Assembly (NCBI RefSeq): GCF_943371865.1
Contig: NZ_CALRWL010000033.1
Coordinates: 1-64,000 of the forward strand
DNA length: 64,000 bases
DNA from: Azorhizobium sp943371865
GTDB taxonomy: Bacteria > Pseudomonadota > Alphaproteobacteria > Rhizobiales > Xanthobacteraceae
Direction: 5' to 3'
The notes under the pieces were generated by a model. The model was not told the origin of the DNA and made no database searches. It saw only the letters and a list, made by a program, of their open reading frames with translations. A program made the position numbers and the translations under genes. Shown here piece after piece: positions 27,094-36,563 of the stretch (position 1 is the first letter of the stretch; each line of letters starts with the position of its first letter).

Positions 27094-27094
<1 letters not shown>
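26210..27094 (+). CDS. DppC-type ABC transporter permease
   Basis: The 294-residue permease shows the DppC layout: an N-terminal oligopeptide-permease segment, HDPLTMMPSQRLKPPTALHLLGTD region near residues 48-70, GRDLFSRLLYGARVSL, and the EAA loop YVEAAIAMGTSLPSILRKHLMPN at about 181-203. It ends DALDPRMKKRGGL, as usual. The start ATG 26210 overlaps the upstream stop codon. The 3' end overlaps the ATPase start by one base. Confidence 0.95.
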
Positions 27095-28761
<1,667 letters not shown>

Positions 28762-30267
28762 ATGAGTGCGCCGCGTATTGCCGTCGGTGGTTTTCTGCAC
28801 GAGACCAACACCTTCGCCCCCTCGCCTGCCGAATATACCGCCTTCCTGCAAGGCGGCGGCTGGCCGCCTTTGAGCCGGGGTGCCGAGATTTTCACCCGCC
28901 TGCCGGGCAAGAATGTCGGCCTTGCCGGCTTACTGCTGGCGGCGGAGGAGCGCGGCTGGGAGATCGTGCCGACCCTGTGGTGCGCCGCCAGCCCCTCGGC
29001 CGCGGTGACGCAGGATGCCTTCGAGCGCATCATGGCCGAGATGATGGAACGTCTGGCCGCTGCCGGCCCGGTGGATGCGGTCTATCTGGACCTGCACGGC
29101 GCCATGGTGGCCGCCCACTTCGATGATGGCGAGGGCGAGGTGGAAGCCCGCGTGCGCGCGCTCATCGGGCCGGATGTGCCCCTCGTGGTCAGCCTGGACC
29201 TGCACGGCAACGTCACGCCGAAGATGGTGGAGGCCGCCGACGCACTGGTCGCCTATCGCACCTATCCGCATATCGACATGGCCGATACCGGCCGCCGGGC
29301 GGCGGGCGTGCTGGCGGCGCGCATGGCCCATGGCCGCCCCTTCGCCAAGGCCTTCCGGCAGATCCCGTTCCTGATGCCCATCGCCTGGCAATGCACCGAG
29401 ATGGAGCCGTGCCAGTCACTCTACCGGCAGCTTGCCGCGCTGGAGTCTGACCGCGGACTCGCCAGCCTCTCCTTCCTGCCGGGCTTTCCGGCGGCGGATT
29501 TTCCTGATTGCGGCGGCACCGTCGTCGCCTATGCCGCCACCCAGGCGGAGGCGGATGCCGCCGCCGATGCCATGGCCGCTTTGGTGAATGCCCAGGAAGA
29601 CGCCTTCGCCGGCACCGCTTATGAGCCGGAAGCCGGGGTGCGCAAGGCCATGGAGATCGCCGCCACCGCCACCCGCCCGGTGGTGATCGCCGATACCCAG
29701 GACAATCCCGGCGCCGGCGGCAATTCCGACACCACTGGCATGTTGCGGGCGCTGGTGGCCTGCGGTGCCGCCCGCGCGGCCCTCGGTATCATGGTGGACC
29801 CGGCTGCGGTCCAGGCTGCCCATGCGGCCGGCGTCGGCGCGGAAATCGACGTGGCGCTAGGCGGCAAGTCCGGCGTGGCGGGGGATGCCCCGTTCGAGGG
29901 CCGGTTCGTGGTGGAAACGGTGTCAGACGGGCTGTTCGAGTCCACCGGCCCGTTCTACGGCAAGGGCCCGATGAATCTCGGCCTCTCCTGCTGCCTCCGC
30001 ATCGGCGATGTGCGGGTGGTGGTGGCCTCGCGCAAGGCGCAAATGGCCGACCAGGCCATGTATCGCTATGTGGGCATCGAGCCCACGGCACAGGCGATCC
30101 TGGTGAACAAAAGCTCGGTGCATTTCCGCGCCGACTTCACCCCCATCGCCGAAACCATCCTGGTGTGCACCGCCCCCGGCCCCATGCCACTGTCGCCGGC
30201 CGTCCTGCCTTGGAAACACCTGCGCCCCGGTGTGCGCCTGTCGCCCAAGGGCGTACCCTTCGCCTGA
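28762..30267 (+). CDS. M81-family metallopeptidase (microcystinase C, MlrC-like)
   Basis: The 501-residue protein has the MlrC N-terminal domain: GGFLHETNTFAPS at residues 9-21, YLDLHGAMVA and SLDLHGNV as likely zinc sites, and DTQDNPGAGGNSDTT near residues 312-326. The C-terminal domain is complete. MlrC of sphingomonads hydrolyses linear peptides from microcystin, but most homologues lie in peptide-transporter operons and their substrates are unknown. It starts directly after the ATPase stop codon, so it is part of the riboswitch-led operon. It has no signal peptide and therefore acts inside the cell. Confidence 0.92.
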   Translation: MSAPRIAVGGFLHETNTFAPSPAEYTAFLQGGGWPPLSRGAEIFTRLPGKNVGLAGLLLAAEERGWEIVPTLWCAASPSAAVTQDAFERIMAEMMERLAAAGPVDAVYLDLHGAMVAAHFDDGEGEVEARVRALIGPDVPLVVSLDLHGNVTPKMVEAADALVAYRTYPHIDMADTGRRAAGVLAARMAHGRPFAKAFRQIPFLMPIAWQCTEMEPCQSLYRQLAALESDRGLASLSFLPGFPAADFPDCGGTVVAYAATQAEADAAADAMAALVNAQEDAFAGTAYEPEAGVRKAMEIAATATRPVVIADTQDNPGAGGNSDTTGMLRALVACGAARAALGIMVDPAAVQAAHAAGVGAEIDVALGGKSGVAGDAPFEGRFVVETVSDGLFESTGPFYGKGPMNLGLSCCLRIGDVRVVVASRKAQMADQAMYRYVGIEPTAQAILVNKSSVHFRADFTPIAETILVCTAPGPMPLSPAVLPWKHLRPGVRLSPKGVPFA

Positions 30268-30304
30268 CCTTTTCCCGTTTCAATCCCCGTCCTCAGGATT
30301 TCCC

Positions 30305-31468
30305 ATGCCCGCGATTCCGCACATCCAGGCCTTCGCCGACGAACTGGTTGCCATCCGCCGCGACATCCACGCCCATCCGGAAATCGGCTTCGAGGAAGTC
30401 CGCACCTCCGGCATCGTGGCCGAAAAGCTCGCCTCCTGGGGCGTCGAGGTGCATCGCGGCATCGGCAAGACAGGCGTGGTGGGCGTCCTGCATGGCAACA
30501 AGGGCCCCGGCCGCCGCATCGGCCTGCGCGCCGACATGGACGCTTTGCCCATGGACGAGACCACCAATCTGCCGTTCAGCTCCAAGAACCCCGGCGTGTT
30601 CCACGGCTGCGGCCATGACGGCCACACCACCATGCTGCTGGGCGCAGCGCGCTATCTGGCGGAAACCCGCGATTTCGCCGGCACCGTCGTCTTCATCTTC
30701 CAGCCGGCCGAAGAGGGCCTGGGCGGCGCCCGCGCCATGCTGGCGGACAAATTGTTCGAGCGCTTCCCCTGCGACGAGGTGTTCGGCCTGCACAATGCCC
30801 CGAACATCGAGGACGGCAAGGTGCGCATCTTCGCCGGCCCGGCCCAGGCCGGGGCCGATTTCTTCGACATCAAGATCACGGGCTGCGGCTCCCATGGCGC
30901 GCGCCCGGAGGTCTCCCGCGACCCGGTGATCGCGGCCACGGCCCTGGTGCAGGCGCTGCAATCCATCGTCAGCCGCAATACTGATCCCCAGCATGCCAGC
31001 GTGCTGTCGGTGACCAAGATCCACGCCGGCTCGGCCTATAACGTCATTCCCCAGGAGGCGACGCTGGGCGGCACCATGCGCTTCTTCGATCCGGCCACCG
31101 GCGAGCTCATGCGCCAGCGCATGCGCACCGTCGCCGCCGGCATTGCCGCCACCTTCGAGATGGAAGTCGAGGTGGACATCCGCTCCATCTTCGACGTGCT
31201 GGTGAACCACGAGACCCAGAGCGACGCCGCCGCCAAGAGCATCGCCAAGATCGTCGGTGCCGAGAACCTGCTCACCGATGTGGCGCCGATCATGGGCAGC
31301 GAGGATTTCGCCGACATGCTGCGCGCGGTGCCCGGCGCCTATTTCTGGGTGGGCCACGGCGGCAACGTCCCGGTGCACAATCCCGGCTTCATCCTGGACG
31401 AGGCCATCCTGCCCATCGGCTCCAGCCTGCTGGCGACGGTGGCCACCGACCGTCTCGCCGCCGCCTGA
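30305..31468 (+). CDS. M20-family amidohydrolase (hippurate hydrolase-like, M20D)
   Basis: The 387-residue enzyme has the M20D motifs: RRDIHAHPEIGFEE, RADMDALPM, HGCGHDGHT, QPAEEG and the C-terminal MGSEDF. Family members remove acyl groups from N-acyl amino acids, hippurate (benzoylglycine) or indole-3-acetyl amino acids. The product of hippurate cleavage is glycine, which fits a glycine riboswitch upstream, but this is inference. It follows the M81 gene by 37 bases. ATG 30305 matches the family start. Confidence 0.93.
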   Translation: MPAIPHIQAFADELVAIRRDIHAHPEIGFEEVRTSGIVAEKLASWGVEVHRGIGKTGVVGVLHGNKGPGRRIGLRADMDALPMDETTNLPFSSKNPGVFHGCGHDGHTTMLLGAARYLAETRDFAGTVVFIFQPAEEGLGGARAMLADKLFERFPCDEVFGLHNAPNIEDGKVRIFAGPAQAGADFFDIKITGCGSHGARPEVSRDPVIAATALVQALQSIVSRNTDPQHASVLSVTKIHAGSAYNVIPQEATLGGTMRFFDPATGELMRQRMRTVAAGIAATFEMEVEVDIRSIFDVLVNHETQSDAAAKSIAKIVGAENLLTDVAPIMGSEDFADMLRAVPGAYFWVGHGGNVPVHNPGFILDEAILPIGSSLLATVATDRLAAA

Positions 31469-31478
31469 GGATCATCCG

Positions 31479-32627
31479 ATGGATCTCAACGCGCTGCCCT
31501 TCGACGCCCAATCCATGCTGGCGCGCCTGCGCCCGTGGATTGAATGCGAAAGCCCCACCTGGGATGCCGCCGCCGTCTCGGCGGCGGTGGGCCTCGCCTG
31601 CCGCGATGCGGCAGCGGCAGGCGGGCGCGTCGAGACCATCCCCGGCCCCAAGGCCACCGGCGGCGAGCAACTGGGCGACTGCGCGCTGGTGCGCTTCCCC
31701 CATGCGAATGCCGGAGAGCCCGGCATCTTGGTGATGGGCCATTTCGATACGGTCCATCCCATCGGCACCCTGGCGGATCTGCCGTTCCGCCAGGAGGGCA
31801 ACCAATGCTGGGGGCCGGGCATCCTCGACATGAAGGGCGGCACCTTCACCGCTCTGGAAGCGGTGATCCAGCTGGCCAAGGCGGGCATCGCCACGCCCTT
31901 GCCCATCACCTTCCTGTTCACCAGCGACGAGGAGATCGGCAGCCCCGGAACCCGCGCCCTGATCGAGGCGGAAGCCCGGCGGCATAAATACATTCTGGTG
32001 CCGGAGCCGGGGCACAAGGACCGTGGCGTCACCACCGGGCGCTATGCCATCGCCCGCTATAATCTCGCCGCCCACGGCCGCCCCAGCCATGCGGGTTCGA
32101 CCTTGAAGGAAGGCCGCTCCGCCATCCGCGAGATGGCCCGGCGCATCCCGCAGATCGAGGACATGACCTCCGACGACTGCACCTTCTCGGTGGGCGTGGT
32201 GCATGGCGGGCAATGGGTGAATTGCGTCGCCACCACCTGCGCCGGCGAGGCGCTGAGCATGGCCAAGCGCCAAGCGGATCTGGACGCCGGCACCGCGCGC
32301 ATGCTGGCGCTCAACGAGCGACACGAAGACGGCACCGGCTTCGAGGTGACCATGGGCGTGGTGCGCCCGGTGTGGGAGCCGGACGCCGGCACCCTGGCGC
32401 TCTATGAGCAGGCGCGGCAGGTGGGGGCGGATCTGGGACTGGACCTGCCGCACCGCTCCGCTGGTGGTGGGTCCGACGGCAATTTCACCGGCGCCCTGGG
32501 TATTCCCACCCTGGACTCGCTGGGGCCGAGCGGGGCGCATTATCACACCCTGAACGAGCATATCGAGATCGACACGCTGCCCCAGCGCGGGCGCCTGATG
32601 GCCGGCCTGATGGCGCGCCTCGCCTAG
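31479..32627 (+). CDS. M20-family metallopeptidase (carboxypeptidase G2-like)
   Basis: This 382-residue protein has VMGHFDTVHP, GPGILDMKGG and TSDEEIGSPG, the dizinc motifs of M20A. It is a distant paralogue of the M20 protein at 21565. It starts 10 bases after the M20D gene and is the last gene of the riboswitch-led operon. It has no signal peptide. The likely role is hydrolysis of imported dipeptides or acylated glutamate-type compounds. The following 185 bases to 32812 hold no gene that I can see. Confidence 0.92.
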   Translation: MDLNALPFDAQSMLARLRPWIECESPTWDAAAVSAAVGLACRDAAAAGGRVETIPGPKATGGEQLGDCALVRFPHANAGEPGILVMGHFDTVHPIGTLADLPFRQEGNQCWGPGILDMKGGTFTALEAVIQLAKAGIATPLPITFLFTSDEEIGSPGTRALIEAEARRHKYILVPEPGHKDRGVTTGRYAIARYNLAAHGRPSHAGSTLKEGRSAIREMARRIPQIEDMTSDDCTFSVGVVHGGQWVNCVATTCAGEALSMAKRQADLDAGTARMLALNERHEDGTGFEVTMGVVRPVWEPDAGTLALYEQARQVGADLGLDLPHRSAGGGSDGNFTGALGIPTLDSLGPSGAHYHTLNEHIEIDTLPQRGRLMAGLMARLA

Positions 32628-32812
32628 GCGGCAGATGGACCATTCCACCGCGCTTCAGGCGCCGGGGCCGCCCCCTGAGCCCAGGCAAACGTCAAGCATA
32701 GCCTTGGCCATAGCTGCGCGGTTTCCGCATTTTTAGTGCCCTCCCCTACGCGATCCCTGGAACGAAGTTTCCGAAATCAGGTTCTGATACGGAAACCAAG
32801 TAACAGGAGCGT

Positions 32813-32893
32813 ATGATGGGTCGCGGAATTTTGCTTTGGCTTCTGGGTGTGCCGATCCCGGTGATTATCATCCTCGCTCTTTTGTTCCGTTGA
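32813..32893 (+). CDS. Small membrane peptide of 26 residues
   Basis: ATG ATG at 32813/32816 follows AGGAG (32805-32809). The 26-residue product starts MMGRGILLWLLGVPIP and ends IIILALLFR, with one hydrophobic helix between a basic N-terminal turn and a final Arg. It ends 11 bases before the next gene. Very similar short hydrophobic proteins are annotated as hypothetical in many Proteobacteria. Its function is unknown; a stress-related membrane role is a guess from the neighbours. Confidence 0.75.
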   Translation: MMGRGILLWLLGVPIPVIIILALLFR

Positions 32894-32904
32894 GCGGGGA
32901 CATT

Positions 32905-33783
32905 ATGACACCCCCAACCTATTCCACGGCGCCGCTGGCGGTTGAAGCCGCCGCATCCGGCGTTTCCTGGCAAGCCATCGTCGCCGGTGCGCTAGCGGCA
33001 ACGGCAACAACCGTTTCACTGACCCTGTTGGGCTCAGGAATCGGCCTCACCACCCTCTCGCCCTGGACCGGTGGCCCCGGGGCCGGAACATTCGCCATGT
33101 CCGCCGCCGTCTGGCTGGTGGTGACGCAGTGGCTGTCCTCCGGCATCGGCGGCTATCTCGCCGGTCGGTTGCGGACCAAATGGACCGACGTGCGCTCGGA
33201 CGAGGTATTCTTCCGCGACACGGCGCACGGCTTCCTGGCCTGGTCGCTGGCCACCGTCGTAGTGGTGTTCGTTCTGGCCTCGGCCACCACCTCGCTGGTG
33301 AGCGGAAGCCTGCGGGCGGCGGGATCCCTGGTTGGCAGTGCCACCCAGGGTGCGGCGCAGGGCGCCAGCCAGCAGGCCGGATCTGTGACCGATCCCACCG
33401 GCTACTTGGTGGACACCCTCTTCCGCACCACTACGCCCCAGCCGGGCAGTGACGCGGATGTGCGCGGCGAGACCACCCGCATTCTGGTCGCGGGCCTCAC
33501 AAATGGCGACGTGCCCGCGGCCGACCGCACCTACCTGGCGCAGATGGTGTCGGCTCGCACCGGGCTCACGCAGCCGGAAGCGGAAAAGCGGGTGAATGAC
33601 GTCATCACTCAGGCCCAGGCTGCCAAGGTGAAGGCCAAGGAGGCCGCCGACGCCGCCCGCAAGACCGCTGCCACCATCGCTATCTTCACCGTCCTGTCCA
33701 TGGCGGTGGGTGCCTTCATCGCCAGTGTCGCTGCGGCCCTCGGCGGCCGTGCGCGAGACGACGCCGACCTCATCGCCCGCTAA
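32905..33783 (+). CDS. Integral membrane protein of unknown function (PhnA-like annotation group)
   Basis: The 292-residue protein has three hydrophobic segments in its first half (about residues 18-45, 52-80 and 105-130) and one near the C terminus (about 252-280). A soluble region in between has a small residue-rich part and a coiled-coil-like Ala/Lys stretch at about 232-252. GGGGA lies before ATG 32905. I do not recognise a catalytic motif. Similar proteins in rhizobia are often labelled PhnA-like without evidence. It sits between a small membrane peptide and a DUF892 gene, which suggests a general stress cluster. Confidence 0.75.
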   Translation: MTPPTYSTAPLAVEAAASGVSWQAIVAGALAATATTVSLTLLGSGIGLTTLSPWTGGPGAGTFAMSAAVWLVVTQWLSSGIGGYLAGRLRTKWTDVRSDEVFFRDTAHGFLAWSLATVVVVFVLASATTSLVSGSLRAAGSLVGSATQGAAQGASQQAGSVTDPTGYLVDTLFRTTTPQPGSDADVRGETTRILVAGLTNGDVPAADRTYLAQMVSARTGLTQPEAEKRVNDVITQAQAAKVKAKEAADAARKTAATIAIFTVLSMAVGAFIASVAAALGGRARDDADLIAR

Positions 33784-33806
33784 CCGTCCAACCAAGGAGA
33801 GATATC

Positions 33807-34301
33807 ATGGCCAAGCAGCCCAAAGACCTCAGCGACCTGTTCCACGAGACCGTGAAGGACATCTACTTCGCCGAGCGCCAGATTCTGCGCGCGCTGCCGA
33901 AGATGGCAAAGAATGCCCAGAGCCCGGAACTGGCGAAGGCATTCGAAACCCATCGCGATGAAACCCAGGTGCATATCGAGCGCTTGGAGCAGGTGTTCGA
34001 GATCATCGGCAAGAGCCCGCGCGGCAAGACCTGCGATGCCATCGTCGGCATTCTCGATGAAGGCAAGGAGATCATGGAAGACTTCGCCGACACCCAGGCG
34101 CTGGACCCCGGCATGCTGGCGGCCGCCCAGGCGGTGGAGCATTACGAGATCAGCCGCTACGGCACCCTGAAGACCTGGGCGATCCAGCTGGGGCATCCCG
34201 ATGCCGCCAAGCTGCTGGACGCCACGCTCCAGGAGGAAATCAAGACCGACAAGCTGCTGTCCCAGCTCGCCACCGCCTCGGTGAACCGCAAGGCGGCCTG
34301 A
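33807..34301 (+). CDS. DUF892 ferritin-like protein (YciE/YciF family)
   Basis: The 164-residue protein matches the YciE/YciF family: DLFHETVKDIYFAERQILRAL at about residues 9-29, the HIERLEQVFE helix, and AVEHYEISRYGTL with further acidic and His residues. These form a four-helix ferritin-like bundle that may bind two metals. Family members are induced by osmotic and other stresses in enterobacteria. AAGGAGAG lies before ATG 33807. It ends before a strong hairpin terminator. Confidence 0.92.
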   Translation: MAKQPKDLSDLFHETVKDIYFAERQILRALPKMAKNAQSPELAKAFETHRDETQVHIERLEQVFEIIGKSPRGKTCDAIVGILDEGKEIMEDFADTQALDPGMLAAAQAVEHYEISRYGTLKTWAIQLGHPDAAKLLDATLQEEIKTDKLLSQLATASVNRKAA

Positions 34302-34333
34302 CAGCTCAGGCCTCGACACGCCTTTCGCAAAGC

Positions 34334-34369
34334 CATCGCCCGGCGCGGACCTGTCCGCGCCGGGCGATG
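34334..34369. terminator. Perfect 16-base-pair hairpin, bidirectional terminator
   Basis: CATCGCCCGGCGCGGA (34334-34349) and TCCGCGCCGGGCGATG (34354-34369) pair perfectly around CCTG. It lies between the convergent DUF892 and molybdopterin genes. A related hairpin with the same CATCGCCCG arm is at 38415-38449. Confidence 0.8.
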
Positions 34370-34373
34370 TATG

Positions 34374-36425
34374 TCAGCCCATCGCAGCTGCCGCGACCGC
34401 CACGTCCCAGGCCGCCACATCGAGGAACGTGCTCTGGTAGCAGGCACCCTCGCCCATGTCGGTGAGGCGGTCGGTGCACAGCATGTTGACGGTCCCATCC
34501 ACCCCCTCCGCCCCAGGCCGCTGGCCGGGCACCAGGATGACGCCTGGGGGAATGTCGTCCGCCACCTTCAGCATCAGGCCGATGGTCGCGCGGTCGTTGA
34601 ACAGCCGGACCTTCGCGCCATCCTGCAGGCCACGCTTCGCCGCATCGTCGGGATGCAGGATGCAGTAGGGCTTGCCCTCCCGCTGTCGCAGGAAGGCGAC
34701 GCCGGAGAATGACGTGTGCGGCTGGAAATAGGACGGCGCGGTGAGCAGCCGCAATGGCCAGTCCCGCGCATCCGCCTCCTCCTGGGCGTCCGGCTCCCAG
34801 TCCGGGAGCGGCGCGAGCCCCTGGTCGGCCAGCGTCTGGGAAAAGATCTCCAGCTTGCCGGACGGCGTGCGGAAGTCCTGGGCGTCGGGCATGGGTACCT
34901 TCACCGCCTTGCCGGACAGCAGATCGGCGGGATCGATCTGCGCCACCGCACCCGCCGCCCCCTTGAAGAATTCCGGCAGGATCTCCTCCTCGCTCATGCG
35001 GAACACGGGATCGGTGACGCCCATGCGCTGCGCGAGGGCCTGGGCCAGCTTGAAATTGGACCAGACCTCCCCCTGCGGCGCCACGGCGGCGCGGGAGAAC
35101 TGCATGTAGTAGCTGCCGTAGCTGCGGTAGAAATCCGCCGTCTCCAGATAGGTGGTGGACGGCAGCACGATGTCGGCAAACAGGGCGGTATCGGTCAGGA
35201 ACGGATCATGCACCACAGTGAACAGATCCTCGCGGGCAAGACCAGCCCGCACCTTGCCCGCATCGGGGCAGGTGACCGCCGGATTGTTGGCAGCCACGAA
35301 CAGACCCCGCAGCGGCGGATCGCGCAATTCCAGCAGGTCCCGGCCCAGCAGGCTGTGGTTGATCAGCCGGGTCTGCGCCGGGCCGGAGGGCGGCTTGCGC
35401 ACGGCGGAGAAGTTGAACTCCATGGAACTGGCGGCGGCCAACAAGGCGCCGCCGCCGCGCCGGCCATAGGCGCCGGTGATGGCGGGCAGGACCGCCACCG
35501 CCCGCAGCGATTGGCCCCCGTGCGCCAACCGGGTCATGCCCTCCCCGAGCCGGATGAAGGAGCGCTTGGCCGCGCCATACATCGCCGCCAGCCGCTCGAT
35601 ATCGGCCACCGCGAGGCCGGTGATGCCCGCCACGCGCTCCGGCGGGAAGCGCGGCACCACATCCCGCTCCCACTGCGCGAAGCCCAGGGTGTTTTCATCG
35701 ATATAGGCCCGGTCGCACAACCCGTCCCGCGCCAGGATATGGACGATGCCGATGGCCAAGGCCGCATCGGTGCCGATGCGGATCGGCAGATGCCAGTCGG
35801 CACTGGCAGCGGTGCGGCTGCGGCGCGGATCGATGACGATCACCTTGGCCCCGGCCTTGCGCGCCCCATCCAGCTTCGCCCAGAAATGCACGTTCACCGC
35901 CATCAGGTCGCAGCCCCATGCGATGATCAGATCGGAGTCCACCACCGCTTCCGGGTCGGTACCGCCGACCGGCCCGACGGTGGCGTCCCAAGCGGCCTCG
36001 CAGCAGGTGTCGCACACCGTTCCGGCCTGCAGGCGGCTGGTGCCCAGCGCGTGGAACAGGCCATTGACCATGTGCCGGTTCATCTGCCCCTGGTGGGCGC
36101 TATAGGCATAGCCCAGCAAGGCCAGCGGGCCGCACTCGGCGATGATGCTCTGCCAGCGGCTGGTGATCTCATCCAGCGCCGCGTCCCAGCTGATGGGCGC
36201 GAACTGCCCCGCCCCCTTCGGCCCCACCCGGCGCAGCGGCGTGGTGAGGCGCTCGGGGGAATGCACCAGTTCCGCATCCCGATTGACCTTGGCGCAGGCA
36301 AAGCCGGCGGTGAACGGCTGCTCAGGATCGCCGGAAACCTTGATGATCCGGTCCCCCTCCACCTCCACCTGCAATGAGCACATATCCGGGCAATCATGGG
36401 CGCAGGTGGCGCGTACGATGGTCAT
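34374..36425 (-). CDS. Molybdopterin oxidoreductase family protein (DMSO reductase superfamily)
   Basis: This is a 683-residue Mo/W-bis-MGD enzyme. The N terminus binds a 4Fe-4S cluster through Cys8, Cys12, Cys16 and Cys44 (C-x3-C-x3-C-x27-C). The cofactor-binding regions GCDLMAVNVHFWAKL and VIVIDPRRSRTA are present, and the C-terminal molydop-binding domain runs from about residue 565. There is no Tat signal, so it is cytoplasmic. No partner electron-transfer subunit is seen. It resembles the BisC/formate-dehydrogenase-like group whose substrates are often unknown. ATG 36425 is at the start of the Cys domain. The MocR gene upstream on the same strand may control it. Confidence 0.92.
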   Translation of the reverse strand: MTIVRATCAHDCPDMCSLQVEVEGDRIIKVSGDPEQPFTAGFACAKVNRDAELVHSPERLTTPLRRVGPKGAGQFAPISWDAALDEITSRWQSIIAECGPLALLGYAYSAHQGQMNRHMVNGLFHALGTSRLQAGTVCDTCCEAAWDATVGPVGGTDPEAVVDSDLIIAWGCDLMAVNVHFWAKLDGARKAGAKVIVIDPRRSRTAASADWHLPIRIGTDAALAIGIVHILARDGLCDRAYIDENTLGFAQWERDVVPRFPPERVAGITGLAVADIERLAAMYGAAKRSFIRLGEGMTRLAHGGQSLRAVAVLPAITGAYGRRGGGALLAAASSMEFNFSAVRKPPSGPAQTRLINHSLLGRDLLELRDPPLRGLFVAANNPAVTCPDAGKVRAGLAREDLFTVVHDPFLTDTALFADIVLPSTTYLETADFYRSYGSYYMQFSRAAVAPQGEVWSNFKLAQALAQRMGVTDPVFRMSEEEILPEFFKGAAGAVAQIDPADLLSGKAVKVPMPDAQDFRTPSGKLEIFSQTLADQGLAPLPDWEPDAQEEADARDWPLRLLTAPSYFQPHTSFSGVAFLRQREGKPYCILHPDDAAKRGLQDGAKVRLFNDRATIGLMLKVADDIPPGVILVPGQRPGAEGVDGTVNMLCTDRLTDMGEGACYQSTFLDVAAWDVAVAAAAMG

Positions 36426-36563
36426 CGGGCATCCTTCGGTGGCAGGCCGACCAGCCGATGCTGATCCGTCCGAGGGTAGCTTCCTCTGGGAAGTGGTCTG
36501 GTTCAATGGCCACTTTCCACTCCATGCACGGTCCACTTCTCGCCACCCGCGCCGGATGCGACC

